Source: Hetaerina americana (taxonomy: Eukaryota > Arthropoda > Insecta > Odonata > Calopterygidae). Taken from it: DNA of 64,000 nt. The DNA is taken from contig JAKTNV010000116.1 in assembly GCA_022747635.1 (NCBI GenBank), positions 520,001-584,000 on the forward strand. The letters are read 5' to 3'. Under the pieces are notes generated by a model. It searched no databases, had not been told where the DNA came from, and saw only the letters and a list, made by a program, of their open reading frames with translations. The number at the start of each line of letters is the position of its first letter. Position 1 is the stretch's first letter. Shown here piece after piece: positions 23,621 through 37,257 of this stretch. Made by a program: the position numbers and the translations under genes.

Positions 23621-25440
23621 GGGAGTATCTTAACTGAAACGTCTTGGAAGTGACCCTTTCGTGAAGAGCTAAAGCAAACGAGATACAGAAGAAAGAATTT
23701 AATCACTTGATAACTTAATGCCACACGCCAGATATGGTCGTGTTTATTCCGTGGCACAAAGCAGATATTTTATTACAGGCTTATGCTTCAAAAACAAATG
23801 CGCTCACATTCAATTTGAAGGAAAAGTAATTCGAGGATGATCGGAGTGGTTGCCCGAAGATTTTTTAAAATACCTTTGACACCGGAAAAGTATTTACATT
23901 AATGAGATAAGTAGGTATTTATGACGCACGTGTATGTATACTTTTCTTCGATATCCATCACCACCGTCCGGTTTTTTTCAATAATTTAAACAGCTTTTGT
24001 AATTATAAATATTGAAACTCGGGATTTTTTTTCGCTCCTTTATTAATATTTTTATTTATTTTTCATCAAATGAATATAGCCCCCAATTTCATTGAAAAAT
24101 TACAATAAATAAATATTCCTTAGCAATAAGACATTTTGGCTATTCCTTCGACTGTAAAGAAATGAATATGCCCTCCGATTCTCGACAATCAGTTGTCAGA
24201 AATTCCCTTCTCTCATTTTATTTTAATGAAATTAAGAAGGTATTGAAATAGGGTTTTCAAGTACGAGAAACCTAAGTATTCAACTTAGCTATGACGAGTT
24301 AGAAATCAATTTATCTTTTGCGCTGAGTCAAACGGAAGTGACGCTCTAGTCGCTCATTCGGGTCGCTTCAGGATGCATCAAACCGCACTCTACAATGGTA
24401 GGGACGAAATAAAAACCACCGATCCGTCACATTCACCCCTTAAGGGGTGACTTAGGATATGCCGAGGGTGGAATAAACTGTTGCTGGTATAGTTTGACAA
24501 AGGCTCAATTATAACAGGGGCTGCTTATGGATTCAATTAAAAACATTAGGTAATTCATCAGTTTGGAGGTTGTGACATGCCTCTCGCCGTTATTAGGAAA
24601 ACGTTTCTGCGTTACAGTAATAGAGAATCACATCAATTTATGGATTGAAATTGATGTTTTTCAACCTCCACCTTGCTTTTGAGGTGTTAAAAACCAGCAG
24701 ATTTTATATGCCCTACAATTGCATTCATAAAGCACATCAATTGAATCTGTAGAGTAATTTGAATATAATCGTAGAGTTTGAGTCCTTTGAGCGCTAACAG
24801 AGGTGTAAGAAGCTAATCGCTATTTTCTCCGATTAACTCTCGTATATTTTACCAGAGTTGAGGGGAGGGTCAATTTCTAGTTGATGAGCGGAAACCCCTT
24901 GAGGACATCGAAATGAAGGTGCAACAATAATATTTAATAATTTTAACAGCCCGAGTTACTATTTATGCGAAAAATATATTGATTTGACTCTTGCAAATTC
25001 CAAATACCGTATGTTATAATTTTGAGGTCCGACTACCAAATATGAGTGCTATGAGATACTGTGATGTATTTGATATATTTCGCCAGTTGAAGCATCATTA
25101 CTATTCAGTGAACCGAAAAAGGCAGTAATGCCTCCCGATGGACTTAATTTCGGTGAAAGGTTATATAGACCGAATATTTTCTGATTTGAATAAACAATCT
25201 TCAATAAATCAAACAAACGGTCGAAAGCTCACAAGATATCATAACACCACGCTATTAAGTTTTATTTGGTCTCTATATGAATTTAAAAAACGTTCCTTCT
25301 GTCGCCATCTTGAACGAAGGATAGGTAGGTGCGGGAAGACTTGAGCCCTCCATTTTCGTGCGACGAGCGAACCCGATACCCTGGCTGCAATTCGGGAACT
25401 TGTTCTATTGAGTTACACGGGCCGAACGTAATGGCATCAT
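23621..25440. other. AT-rich stretch with a possible SINE relic
   Basis: Mostly featureless. On the minus strand at about 25417-25362 a box A-like TGTAACTCAATAG and a box B-like GGGTTCGCTCG lie about 40 bases apart, as in a tRNA-derived SINE head. This is weak evidence. Confidence 0.3.
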
Positions 25441-26150
25441 TTTCGGGAGGTAACGACCTCGGCCGTTGAAGTCTCCCTCCAAGCATGATCGACTACTGGG
25501 TATGTAGTGGAAAAGGTGGGTGGAGGAGGCGTCGGCTTGGATGAGGAAAGAACGAGATGGGGGAAATCGTTGGGAGTGGGAAGTGAAGGAAATCGAGAGT
25601 GGAATCAGGAAGAGGGGGGAAGGGGAGCGGGTTGGGGATGAGACGGGCGAGTGGGGTAGGAAAGGACGCACGTCGGCGGCGAGTGAGTGAGTTACTGAGA
25701 GGGCTGCGACTGAAGACCGGCAGTTGAGGGGATAAAGAGGACGAGAGGGGTGGAGTGGGTGGGGAGGAGGGGCACTCTTGTGTATGTGACGACGGCAGAA
25801 TCGAGACCGCATTTAATGGTCTGCGGGATGTCTAAAGAAAGAGTTTCCCTTCCGTCGCCACTATCCTTTCCCTTTCTACCTCACGGCCCTCCCCCGAGCA
25901 CCTCCCGTCTCCCCTTCATCCCTCATTCCCCCCTGCTAGCTTCCTACTCGTCCCACAAGCCTTCCTTCCTACCCTTCCAGTTACCGATCCTCCTTTGCTG
26001 CCCTCCCCATCCGCCCCAGACGCACTGTTCCTCTTTCCCATGTCTCCTGCTGAGCCCTGGACTACCTAAACCTACAGATACAGCGGTCAAACATCCTCGA
26101 CCAGCGGGCCTGTGTTGGCTCGAAACATTTTCATATGGCCCTTTCTAATC
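25441..26150. other. GC-rich purine/pyrimidine island
   Basis: A G/A-rich half (25500-25760) is followed by a C/T-rich half (25850-26050), the same architecture as at 4.0 and 5.8 kb. Open frames in both strands are compositional. Confidence 0.4.
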
Positions 26151-28353
26151 GGAATCCGACCTTCGTCATGGTACATCTGATACATGAAAGAGTGTGGTCT
26201 ATCTTATAGTAAAATCCAGAACTTTTAACTATTCATTTCATTTTCTTGGGCGTTGTGAGAATAGAGATAAACTTCAAATTCTTATAGTTAAGTTTTACAA
26301 ATTGATTTCGATTTTTGAGCATTTCTAAGAAATATTTGTCAGTGCCCTAATTAATTATCCTTTACCATTCATCTGCGATTTATTGGTAATTTTTGTCAAT
26401 TTTAATAATTCTCATGAAATATTGAAGGATTTGACAGACTTGGTATTAACTTCTGGAGATTTTCAAGCTTGAAAATGAAGTTATTCTTAAAGTGGAAAGT
26501 TCAGAAGCTGTCTTATCATTTCCTAATGAGGAAATGTCTCATCTTTTTTATGATTCTGTAAAAACTGATTGATTTTCTTGAGACGACCATCGTAAATACC
26601 TCCTGTCAATAATCAGTTCCTCCTTTTGTGTTTCATTCAACATTTTACACATTTCACTCACACACTTATATTGAATTGAAACTTTAGTGTAGGTTTCTCT
26701 CTGATACCTCAGGTCAGGGACAGTATTTGCAAAGACTAATGCGTACCAATCTCGTGCCCTTGGTGCTAAGAAATATCTTTAATTCTTGCCATAGGTACCA
26801 ATTCCAATCTCACCTTTTAAATGACTTCCGCTAATATCACGAAACTTATATTGAGTGATGATTCGTCTGTGAATGTTACTTTCCACACGCTTCATCTCAA
26901 TACTCTTCCAACCCCGACACCCGAGATTCCTTACCCTACAACTAACTTATAGAAAAGTTAATAAAAATGGCCCCTAAATAATTTATTTTCATAGATGGCA
27001 CCAACGCGTAATTATATCTTAGGTGAATCATTTTTTGTATGTGCTACCGTATTGGAGTAATTAAAATTCGAGTTAATCCAACTGTTTCGGGTCATAGGTT
27101 CCTTCATCAGGGACACTGATGACATGATGAACTCAAATACTATTTATGATCATTGTTTATGATGTTGCGACCCACAAAGGTCGCGTCGCGTTAGCTCGAA
27201 CGGCAACAATGACAAATATTCGGAAGTTGTCGAAAGTCAATCATCATCATCGCCTGCGCTCTTTATCCTCCACCTCGTCCCTCATCCTGATTTCTTTCCA
27301 TTTTGACTTTTTCCCTTCTTCCTTGTCGTCCTTTTCCCGCGCAAGTTTTCCACGGCTTCTCCGCCGTCTCTCTCCGTGCGTTTACCTTCACGTAACGACG
27401 ACGCCCCCTCCGCCCTCACCCCACATATCCAATCGTACAGATAAGGCTAGTGGATCCTTAAAGCATTCTGCTCGCGTTCCGAGCCAGTTCCCATCCCTTC
27501 GCCTCCTCCACCCCTTCCCACCCGTCCCTCCTCCCGTCTCTGCCCCTCTTATCACTCTTTGCAGCATTCTTTATTTGCCAGCCTTCTTTTCTTCTCCTCT
27601 ACCCTGACCTCTTCGAAGTCCCTCATGTTTTCCCTCGAGCCCTTCGTACTCAAAACTTGTCCACCTTCTCCTTGAACTCAGTGGTACACTATCAGATGAA
27701 GACGAAATTTAGAGCGGCGGGGATAGTATTCCTCGGGTATTCCGATGGAAATATTTTTCCCTTGTCTAAATGTCAGGCAAGAGAATGAATTTACTCCTTC
27801 GCCTTTGGACGCAAGGCGTGTTTTCCCTCACGCATTTTACACGTCCCCTTTTGGAAATAAAATCTTTGTTTCGCAGACAAATGCACTCAAACGAAATGCT
27901 GAGATCATCAAACTTCGACTATTATTCATTTTAAGTTCAACCAAAAGGTTTTATTCTTAACGCCTAGTAAATTATGGCAATTTTCGCACTGTAAGAGTTC
28001 TTGCCACGGTAGATTTCATCTTTATGGCACGGAGACAGAGATGCAATTGTATTTTGCAAGTGTGAATACCAGAGCTCTGAAAAATACAGAGTAAAATGAA
28101 CTACACTGCCTACTTTCGTGCAATTTTCATGCTTTGGAGCAGTTAGAAATGTGATGATCTTGCCAACGAAATTTTGTATCCCTCCCATTCCCCACTCCTA
28201 GACCTACCACTCTTCTAAGTCAAAAATGTAACTCTCTTTTCTTCCCAGCTACATTGCAACCTTTTTACCCCTCCAACCTCCCTCTCTGACCAACCCCCCC
28301 CTCCTATGATCAGAAGGTATATATAGCCAGCGTGCTTCTATGAGGACCTCTAT
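26151..28353. other. Non-coding stretch with one C/T-rich island
   Basis: AT-rich except for a CpG- and C/T-rich island at about 27230-27620. A CTGATGA-stem-GAAAC motif occurs on the minus strand at about 27108-27083 (see findings). No gene is supported. Confidence 0.35.
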
Positions 28354-28402
28354 GAGGACCACCTGATGATGACGTTCAACGTCGAAACCTGGGTCGTGTT
28401 TT
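28354..28402 (+). ncRNA. Hammerhead-ribozyme-like motif
   Basis: The core nucleotides of a type I hammerhead are in order. CUGAUGA is at 28363-28369. A stem II of GACG (28371-28374) pairs with CGUC (28380-28383) around UUCAA. GAAA is at 28384-28387. A minimal stem III (AC, loop CUGG, GU) ends in the canonical cleavage triplet GUC (28393-28395). A stem I has GUG (28396-28398) pairing with CAC (28360-28362). One extra U (28370) sits between the core and stem II, which may weaken activity. Small hammerheads of this shape are known from Penelope-like retroelements, but no such ORF is seen nearby. Confidence 0.5.
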
Positions 28403-30690
28403 TAAAATAAAGTGTGTGGAATTACAAAGTCAATTATTTCATTACATTTCCATAAGTTATGCGAATTCCATAAAGTTACGCCTGACAAACAAAGTTTATG
28501 TATGCTGCTCCTTCTAAACGGCATAGCATAAATACATATGCCAAGTTTATATTTACTTCACTTTCGGCTCAACTTCTACTCTTTCCTCTTGTTTTAAGCA
28601 TTGCATGATTTTTCATTTCTTAGCCTTTGATTCTCAATCTAATAACTATTTTTAATGGTGCCAGAATTCCTTAACAGCACTTAGCTCATCTATATGGCTC
28701 GCTATTTCTCTATTAATTCATTTTTTGTCTACTCTGATATCTGTCATCGTCGGCAAATGTTACTTGCTTTTTTTTTGAATTGATACAATTCATTAATTAA
28801 AAGAATACTAAATGCCATTTATGTTTCCTGAGAGATCCCATAAAGAACTGTACGTAATTGAAACTCAAACCTGCTATTATCGATGTTTGTGGCTGGAAGA
28901 AAGCTGTGAATCCAACGATCATGGTCCTTAAATTCAAATCACGCCCTTGCAACCTGGACTTTCGGAAAATGTCTGGAATTCCATATGAAATTCATCTTCT
29001 CCCATATATTTTTCCCAGTTTTGAGAGAATCACGCCAATAAATTTTCAGGTGTCTCTCACATGATATTTTTCAAAGGAATTCGACATTTTTGAATGATAA
29101 CTTTCTCATCGTTGAACGATGTCGTAAGGTTGTAAAAAAGAACATCTATTACAGTGCTTTAGAGAAAGAACGAAAAAAATTGTCAATTTTATACTCTGTT
29201 CCGAAACAGAACTAAAATTGGCATCCTAAATACACTTATGTGATTAGTTTAATTGTTTCAGAAAGTTTTCTTTGCACGAATTTCTTTTATCCCCAACCTG
29301 CCGCTACAAACCCCAACGGCTGCGTGTGAGTCCACACACTCCAGCGTCAGCAAAGCTGATCTGCGGAAAGGATTTTTCGCCAGGAAACCCTCACGTTCAT
29401 TAGCAGGATTCATTCGAGGGCTCGATTCCCTTTCTCTTCTCTCCTCCCGGCAGTAATTAAAGACTGGTTACGCGCTTCTAAGCCCTGCAATACCATTTAT
29501 CCTCCTGCTGGTCGGTCCCTTTCACTTCACCCCTCCCTTGCGTCCTACCGCGGCCCTTCTTTCCTCTTCGCCTACCACTTTCCTTTATTTTTTGCTTGGT
29601 TCTGTCTACCTCTTAGTCTCTTGACTTTTGTTCTTGAATTTTGTGCCTTCCCTCCTGCATTTCTAGCCTGCAGTAAAGAAAAGTAAACTTCATTTATAGC
29701 CCTAATGTTTTTGGTACTCCGTATATAATCCATGGTTGACCTTTATCGTTAAACCAGCGCATCAGAAAAGAATTGGATTTATTATACTCATGTAGAAAAT
29801 GAAACTTTTTATTAACTTCTAAAACTCTCGTATGAACTTAATGTTTATTATCATGATCATTTAAAAAAAATTGCCCCTGTAGATTTTTCATTTATCCCTA
29901 TCATCTACTCTTCCCTTCATTCCTCCGTGGTCTTCGTCATTCGCCCCAGAAATCAGACATTCCTCTCTGACCTCTTAATTCTGCTGTGCATTCGATTGCG
30001 GTATATGCTTCAGTAAAACCTTCCTTATTAGCGTGTTCCCCATCAATTTCCTTTTGTTAATTAAGCTGATTAACGTCATTTCCTCTTTTACCCTGTTGAG
30101 AACTCCTCCCTTAATTCCTCCACCCTGTTTGAGCTTCTCCTCCAAAGCCTCACCTGGGAGGCTTACTACATTCTTACATCTTTCTTGAGGAGGGCTCAAG
30201 CTTCACAGCGGTATAAGAGCAAACTTTGGATTCAGAGCTTTACCATTATTTTTTTCACATAAGGCGATATCATTGCATTTTTTTAAATGTTTTTTTCAAT
30301 GCCTATTTCGCTATTCCTATACTTATTCTCACATTACTTCCGCTTCCCCAGCCATCTTGTCACTTCTACCTCCAGATATTTACATCTATTCACTTGTTCA
30401 AGTCTCACACTTTTTACATTAACTTCCATTGCTTAAGCCTTTCCTACTTTCATCACATTTCTCAGATCTACTCAGTATTAGAAATAACTTCTTTCGCGCA
30501 TGGCTCGTTATTGCAAAGATATAATCCATATATATCCATATATATGTACCTTGATCAATGGAAAAGTTTCCTTGTCATGCCCTCCTTCACTGGGTTCAGG
30601 GTAATTTGTGCGTCGAAATAAGTACGTACAGGAAAAAGCAAGTACGGCAACTGTCTTCCTTCTTCATTTCTTCGGTGTTAATATTTTCTC
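28403..30690. other. AT-rich non-coding stretch
   Basis: No gene or repeat recognised, apart from short C/T-rich patches near 28260-28310 and 29440-29600. Confidence 0.4.
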
Positions 30691-31240
30691 TATTGACAAT
30701 TTAGTGGCTCCATGGTGTGTGCTTACCGAAGTCATTCCCGATCGTCACCTCAAGTTCTTTTCCCGCTCTCTCTTCCTTCTCTCGCTTTGTCTGCATCCGA
30801 TCCTTGCCTCACCTTCTCTGCCCTCCAATCCCCCTTCCGTTCGTCTTCTGCTTCCCTGCCACCCCCCCCCCAACCCCGGCCGCCGCAGCTTTGGTTTGGT
30901 TGAGCAGGGGCGACGGGCAGTCGGCGGCGCGTTGCGCCTCATGGCTTTGAGATCGGAAGTTGGTTCGCGGCGTCGGTCGTCGTCGCAAACTCCCCTCCCA
31001 CTGCCCCCCCTCACCCGGCCATCTCGTTCCCTCCCATCCCAGGCCTCGATCGCCGATCATCCTTCCCTGTCGTCCCATCCCCCCATTCCTCCTCTCCCCC
31101 TCACCCCTCCAACATTCCCTTCCTCTTCTCCTTTCTAACCCGCTTCTTCCTCCCGCCTTCCCCTCTTCCATTTCCCTTTCCGAGATAGGAGAAGGGAGCT
31201 GGGGCGGAGTGGTGGGGGGGGGGAGGTGAACTGCTTTATT
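30691..31240. other. GC-rich purine/pyrimidine island
   Basis: Long C/T-rich runs (30780-31170) end in a G-rich run (31197-31227, capable of G-quadruplex formation). Three or more frames are open on both strands. Translations are Pro/Ser or Gly/Arg-rich without domains, so no gene is called. Confidence 0.4.
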
Positions 31241-34200
31241 TTGCCCTTTGTTTCCTATCAAATACGACCTTAAGTGTCATTCTCCTTATCCCTTTACCGG
31301 AGATAACGAAGAGCGAGAGGGAGAGAGAGGGGGGGAGGAGTCAAGACTCCGGAGACACAATAAGGCGCACTTCCGAGCAGACTGGCGATTCTGTTTCCTC
31401 CGAGGCAGTCGGCGATTATTTTTCCGCCATCTTCAAAAGGTTAGAAAGAAAGTGGCAGGAGGGAGTTTTGGCGAGCGATCTTTCCAAGTTGTTTCCATCC
31501 TCCTCCACCCTCTCTCTCTTTCTCAGCCATTTCTCGTTCTGTTTGCATAGGTCTTTTTACATATTTCCCTTATTAATCTGACGTCTGCGAATTTTCGCTT
31601 GGAGGCTTCATCGTGGCTCTCACTGGATTCTAGTGGAGCGAAAGTATGTCTCGTAAAAATAGGGGATAAAATGGAGTGTGAAATTCATTTTTTTAGTATC
31701 GATTTTTTCGATCAAAGTGAACTTTTTATTATTTTCAAAACAAAAATGTGAGAGGGGGTATATTAAATTTGTTATAAAAATCATCTACGAATGCAACCTC
31801 TGTGCAACGATTTTGCTGATTCAAATTCTAAGCCTTGATAGTCCGACGCGACCGTTCTCGAGTCATCTTGAGTGCTGTGAAATTCTTAGGCATGATGAAA
31901 ATATGGTGAAATCGCTAAGAGTTAGCCTGTATCCATTCAGCCTTCATTTCTACATCGTAGAAATAGATCGTGTTCCATCATCACAAAATGAACTCTCTTA
32001 TACCATGGACGCCGCTCTACGGGACGGCTACGTGATTAATAAATGAAACAATCTCACCCACCCATTGGCCTTCAGCTTCCTTTCGGAGGAAGCCTTATCA
32101 AACATTACGGAAGCCGAAGATGGGTTGAATTCATGAGTTACACGAGGGGAGAGTTTGGATTTTGAAGCCTTCCGTGTTTAACTTAAGAGCATTTGAAACT
32201 CGCCAAGGGAAGGACGGGCGCAAATAGGAACATGTTAGGGAAGGCATGACGGGACTATCAATCTTGAGATGTTTGCCGCTCACAGCATCGGAGTTGCTAC
32301 AGGGAGCCTTCCAGACCCTCCACCTCGGCTGCGGTTCACCAAATGTTTCGAGAAAGCAATCGACATTCATCGTGCGCACATATTTTTAGCATGTTCTCCT
32401 TTCGAAACATCTGGGCGAACCCCGGAGGAGTGAGATTCCGCCCAGACGACATACGGCGAGGAAGAGAAACTCTCCCGGATCGCACGCCTTTAAATCCCGC
32501 CAGCTTCTTACGGATCACTGGACTGGCGGTTTATTCATCCCTCGCCTCCATCGCCAGCCTACGCATTCACTTGCGAGTGTGACGACGTCTGTTTCGAATC
32601 ATCCCATTTCCCATGTGAACAATCAAGCAGCGTTTCAACATTTAGGAATATTTTTTTATTCATGTTTGTGTATTGTTTATTCCATCGTGCAAATGACCTA
32701 CGCACAAGCTGTCACACTCTCCGCACTCTTCCATTTCTTCAATACTTTCTTCTCTCGTCTTTTTCCGCAGAGGTTTTCTTGTTTTGTTGCTACAGTCCAC
32801 AGCGACGCCAAGGCGTTCAACTTAGCGTTGAGAGATGGACACGTAGACTGCCACTTGGTCCTATTAGCATCGTCGAGGCATGCGTTTATAGCTCCTGTGA
32901 TGGTCTCAACGCAATACCTAGACTTCTTACCTAATAAAAAATGGAGAGTGGAGTAAATTATAGGCGGAAATCCGCTAAATCAATTTCCCTGTCAGTACAT
33001 ACAACTAGCTATATTGCGTTTCACTTGGTAGTCAGAGAATCCTAAAATCCATTTTCTATTTTGAAGACGTGTAATGAATCGCACTTTTTATTTCAAGGAA
33101 TAGATATTTACTTAGTTGATTGTTGGTTATAATGCCGCTATCATAAGACTATTTGGTTTATTTAAGCACTTCAAGATATTATGAACAACTTTCCTATATG
33201 AGACGGCCTATTTAGCAGGGCAAGCATTGAAAATATCACCTTTTCTTTCGAGAGCTGAAGAATTCCGCAAACTATGTGCGTGGAGATATGACGAAGTTAT
33301 GTAAACGTACGGTCATTTTGGCTGTTGTAATAATCGTATCGTGCCCTAAAAATAACGACACTTTCTTGGCGAAGATATTGACCCTCACTAGACGGATAAG
33401 ATCAAGAAGACCTCTCTTATAACTTTCAGTTTGAAAATTATTGCGGAGTTACACATTTTTAACACCATTTTCGCAGGTATTGGTTCAAAATAATTCAAAT
33501 TCCAGAATTTTGAGGAGTAGTTTTTGATGTTTTAAACCGTAATTTAATGAATATCGATAAGACTTTTAAATCAGTATCTTCAAGGTGGAAGGTGGAAATA
33601 TCAGTTGTTCCATTAGAAATTTATTTCGTGTGTAGGTCGCCGTTCGGTCGCTCCACTTTAAATCATGAAATGTTCGGTGTACCATTTGCTAAATTTTCCT
33701 ATCATTTAATGAAAGAGTAAAATATACCATGTTCTAGCATACTGAAATGAATCATTGCATTTTATACGCGCCATATTGAATTCTTAATTGAGCCATTTTT
33801 AGGAACGTACTCACTTTGATGTAGAGTTTGTAGAAGTCCACACAATTTGATATTTGGTTTCAAAAGGACTTCAGACGCATTTAACTACAACATTATGCAA
33901 CGCAAATGGTGGCTAACTCAGTGTGGCGACTGCCTAATGTAAATAAATGTGTTTCTTACTACATTAATACTGTATTAAGGTATTTTCTATGCTACATTAA
34001 GCTGCTTCAGCAAACATTTCTAGTTTCTCTACAGTATCTTCTCCTAAAAGTTAGAACTTTGAATCATTATTTTGATGTGCGAAAACTAAAGCCAAATATG
34101 GCTGGACATAGTCATCGACCATTTTCAAGGACGAAATATTGCGTGGAGCCAAATGAAAATTCATATCTTGTTTTCGAACAATTATGTACTGTTGGAAAAG

Positions 34201-35100
34201 TTTTTTTGAAATACGGGAAATTTCATTTAGTTGTTTTTGTCTCTAAAATCAAAATTAATTTCTAAATAAAAATCCACCCTTGAGGACACGTCTTTCTTAT
34301 TGTCCTGAGAGAAAAACAGCCACTGTAATACCAAGCACTATGCGCAAGTACCTAAAATAGACTAAATACTTTCAAGCATCATTCTAATATGCATTGCAAC
34401 TAGGATAAATTCCAAAAAAGGAGAATTTCCCAACATTGAAATATTTGTTATTGGCATTCATCTCCTTGCTTGCATTTACCCTTATCTGGAAGCCTGATTC
34501 CTTAAGCACAGATTGCCGGATCATAAGGTTTTCGAATTATTTCCCCAATCCTTACCCTTACATATTTTGTAGGTTAGATTTATTTTCCCACAGAAAATCC
34601 ACTAACTAAAGTAAGTTTTTAAGATGCTCGGTCGCAACAAACTTAGACTGATACTCGTATAAAGCAGTACAATTTTTTTAGTTTTTGAATTCATCGCTTC
34701 CTTAAAATAACTGCGGTAAAAGGTCTCCATGATGTGATTATTCGCATTTGTTTTTAAAACGAATTTCACAGACATATTTTTCAGATTTCCTACGTAATTA
34801 TTATATCGTTTGGCGATAATATCGGACGCATGCAATTCATTGAATACATTCGATAATACCGCGAACCAAAAGTCCAATGCTATTTGATTGAGTCCAGTTC
34901 ACTAAATTTAGCAATTCAGCATTGATAGTTGTTTTAGCGTTCGGCCTAATCCGTCGGAGAATTACAGGTTGAGGAAGTGCGTGGAATTCGAAGGCAAGCA
35001 TGTTTGGTGGATATTCAGGATGGTGGAGGTTCAGGTGACCCTAGTCGTGGTTTCGTGGGATGTTTACCTGCGATTCGCTTCCCTCCCAAACAGAATACCA
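31241..35100. other. Non-coding stretch
   Basis: Mostly AT-rich. Short open frames show no domain or codon signature. No RNA gene or element is recognised. Confidence 0.4.
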
Positions 35101-35790
35101 TCGCCCAGATTAGCGCCAATTCACTCGGGTGAATTTTCTCTTGCGGGGCAGGTGGCAACCGTAAGCCGAGCCGAAACAATCGCCCCTCGACATCCTCCGA
35201 GGCGAGGTTACGCCTCCGCCCCCGACCGCCCAGCACCCTCCCGCCGCCACCCCGTTTCCTCCCGCCCACCCGTTTTATAGTGGGCCTCCAAGCAACACTC
35301 TCTCCCCCACCCAACAATTTTCACCCCTCACACCCTAAAATCTCCTCCTCGGTCACTTCTCCCACCCAAAGGACGCCGCCCAAAGGGGCGAGGCTGCCCT
35401 CCCTCCCGCTCCTCCCTCCCAAGGTTCCCTCCCCCGGGGGAGGGCGCCTCTTGGCCCGTCCCCCACCTCTCCCCTCTCCCCCCGCCCTCCAAACGAACTT
35501 TCGCTTTTCTTCCCATTCGTCGGAATTCGGCCGGGGCGGAAATAGAGCATCGCCGGCCCGAGCCGTGGCGTGCGCCCTAACAAAGGCGAGACGGGAAGCC
35601 GTGTGGGAGGGAAAGTGTTCCGCTTATCACGGAGGAGTTCGATGGAAATACTTTTTGTCTCTCGGGAGGGACGCCGTGTTCTTCTTCCCCAGGTGCTGCA
35701 GTCGAGCTACGACGAACGCTCCCAGCGGGGAGGGGGGTTGGGAGGAGGGAGAAATGGTTTCAAGCACACCAATGCCGTTTTGAGTGAGCC
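35101..35790. other. GC-rich CpG island
   Basis: One of the most CpG- and C-rich blocks in the window, with CCTCCC runs on the plus strand and G-rich runs near 35720-35750. Frames up to 167 codons are open on the plus strand but are low in complexity. A promoter or CpG-island role is possible but not demonstrable. Confidence 0.4.
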
Positions 35791-36104
35791 ATTAAAATGT
35801 ATAGTGTTACCCGTCCGTCCGTTTGGGTGCCGAGCTGGGCTCATAAAAATCTTTTTTCATTACCGCTGTGAGCTCTGTTAAGAAGCATGAGGTTGGAATA
35901 TTTTTAGACGATATAGGATTGCTCTTACCATGCTTCTAATCATTAGGTTGCGTGACTTGTGCGATAATATATCTAGTTTGAAAATATTTACTTAGTCTAC
36001 CTCATTTCACGTTACCGCGTTTGGTTGCCATAGCTTATACGTTATGCCCTGTAATTCCAGCAGGTGATTCACCCAATTATTTTTTTGAAGTTTTAATCGT
36101 AAAT

Positions 36105-36360
36105 GGAAATCGGTAGCTCAGTTGGTAGAGCGGTTGGTATTTGTTCGGAGGACTATGGTTCGATTCCGGGGGACGAATCTGGGCACTATTGGCTTCACCC
36201 GAGGTACGTGATGTTTAGGTTCCTAGGCGGATTAATGCAGGGTGTGGGCTAAATGTTGAACTTTGGCCTTGAAATGCTTTCAGTGGAGTTGCATGCTTAT
36301 TCTGTCCCTGCGACCGACGCCTCTTCCCTGGTACTAGCGCTTCCTTGATATAGGAACAAT
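36105..36360 (+). mobile_element. tRNA-derived SINE
   Basis: The head carries box A TAGCTCAGTTGG (36114-36125) and box B GGTTCGATTCC (36157-36167), correctly spaced for internal pol III initiation, and a perfect tRNA D-arm (GCTC...GAGC). The T-arm and acceptor do not fold, so it is not a working tRNA gene. An unrelated body of about 190 bases follows. The 3' end is uncertain. Confidence 0.6.
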
Positions 36361-36949
36361 TCATATCATAATTATATTTTAATTAATGCTGTTTATAGGT
36401 AATAGTATGTCTTGAATGTGTTAAGAAAGATAGGACATGGGCTTTTGGAAAAGGTAAGCCCAGTGTGTATTTTAAACTTTTCGCCCATTTTTTTCTGAAT
36501 GATTGAAGTGTTGCAGGCGCCATTACGGCCACTTCCTTGCTTCACCGCCCCTTAGGTTTCAGTGGGAGCGAGAGGAATTTCCTATACTCCTATAGAATTA
36601 TAATCTGTTGAGTAATTATTTCAACACATATAATTGATATGTACTGCGGGTACTTGATTTTTATTTTTAAATAACGTGACTCAGGATAAAATGACAGAAT
36701 ACAATGACATTGCAGTCTCAAGGAATGATAGATAATCGGGACAAAGTGAACCTTGATTCCTACATTTTGCCGACAGATGTGTTATACTTCCGGAAATTCC
36801 TCCCATGCCGAGATGACGCCTGAATGTTGACTCATTTCTGTTTGGAAATGTGGGAATGGCAAACCTGCGAGGGTGCGAGGCTGTGAAGGGTAGGTAGCCC
36901 TCCATCTCCTTGCCGGCGGACAAGAGTCGAACTGTTGATCGCCCGGCGT
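36361..36949. other. AT-rich non-coding stretch
   Basis: No gene. A minus-strand box B-like CAGTTCGACTCTTG lies near 36920-36933 and may be another SINE relic. Confidence 0.3.
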
Positions 36950-37080
36950 AAATAGAGCGAACGACCTCGGCTTCCGAGTGAGTAGAGGATTCGTCTCACC
37001 ATTGAGACCACGGGTTCGATTCACACCGACAGCTCGTGAATGTAAAAGAGGACGCGAGGCTCTGGAGAAAGACATTTTTA
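36950..37080 (+). mobile_element. tRNA-like SINE head (tRNA-Glu-like)
   Basis: AGAGGATTCGTCTCACC is followed by a GTCTC/GAGAC anticodon-like stem and then box B GGGTTCGATTC (about 37012-37022). The order and spacing resemble tRNA-Glu. The acceptor and T stems are not intact, so I read it as a SINE head. Extent is uncertain. Confidence 0.4.
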
Positions 37081-37257
37081 TTGTGTTGAATTACACATCC
37101 AAGGCCTCGACGCCATCGCATGCGCGTAGGTTTACCCCCGGGGGTTGAGCCGGACACTGGGAAAAAGGAGGCCGTCTTCTTCGCTCAAGTAAGTCATCTT
37201 GATTATAGATGCAGGAGGAAGTGGACTATGCTTCCGTAATTTATTAAATTTTACACA

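Noticed and set aside
30608..31138. 176-codon plus-strand open frame
   Set aside because: Pro/Ser-rich translation from C/T runs, with competing frames on both strands.
35280..35783. 167-codon plus-strand open frame
   Set aside because: Same reason: a GC island with compositional frames on both strands.
36105..36180. Functional tRNA gene
   Set aside because: Boxes A and B and the D-arm are present, but the anticodon, T and acceptor stems do not fold, and a SINE-like body follows.
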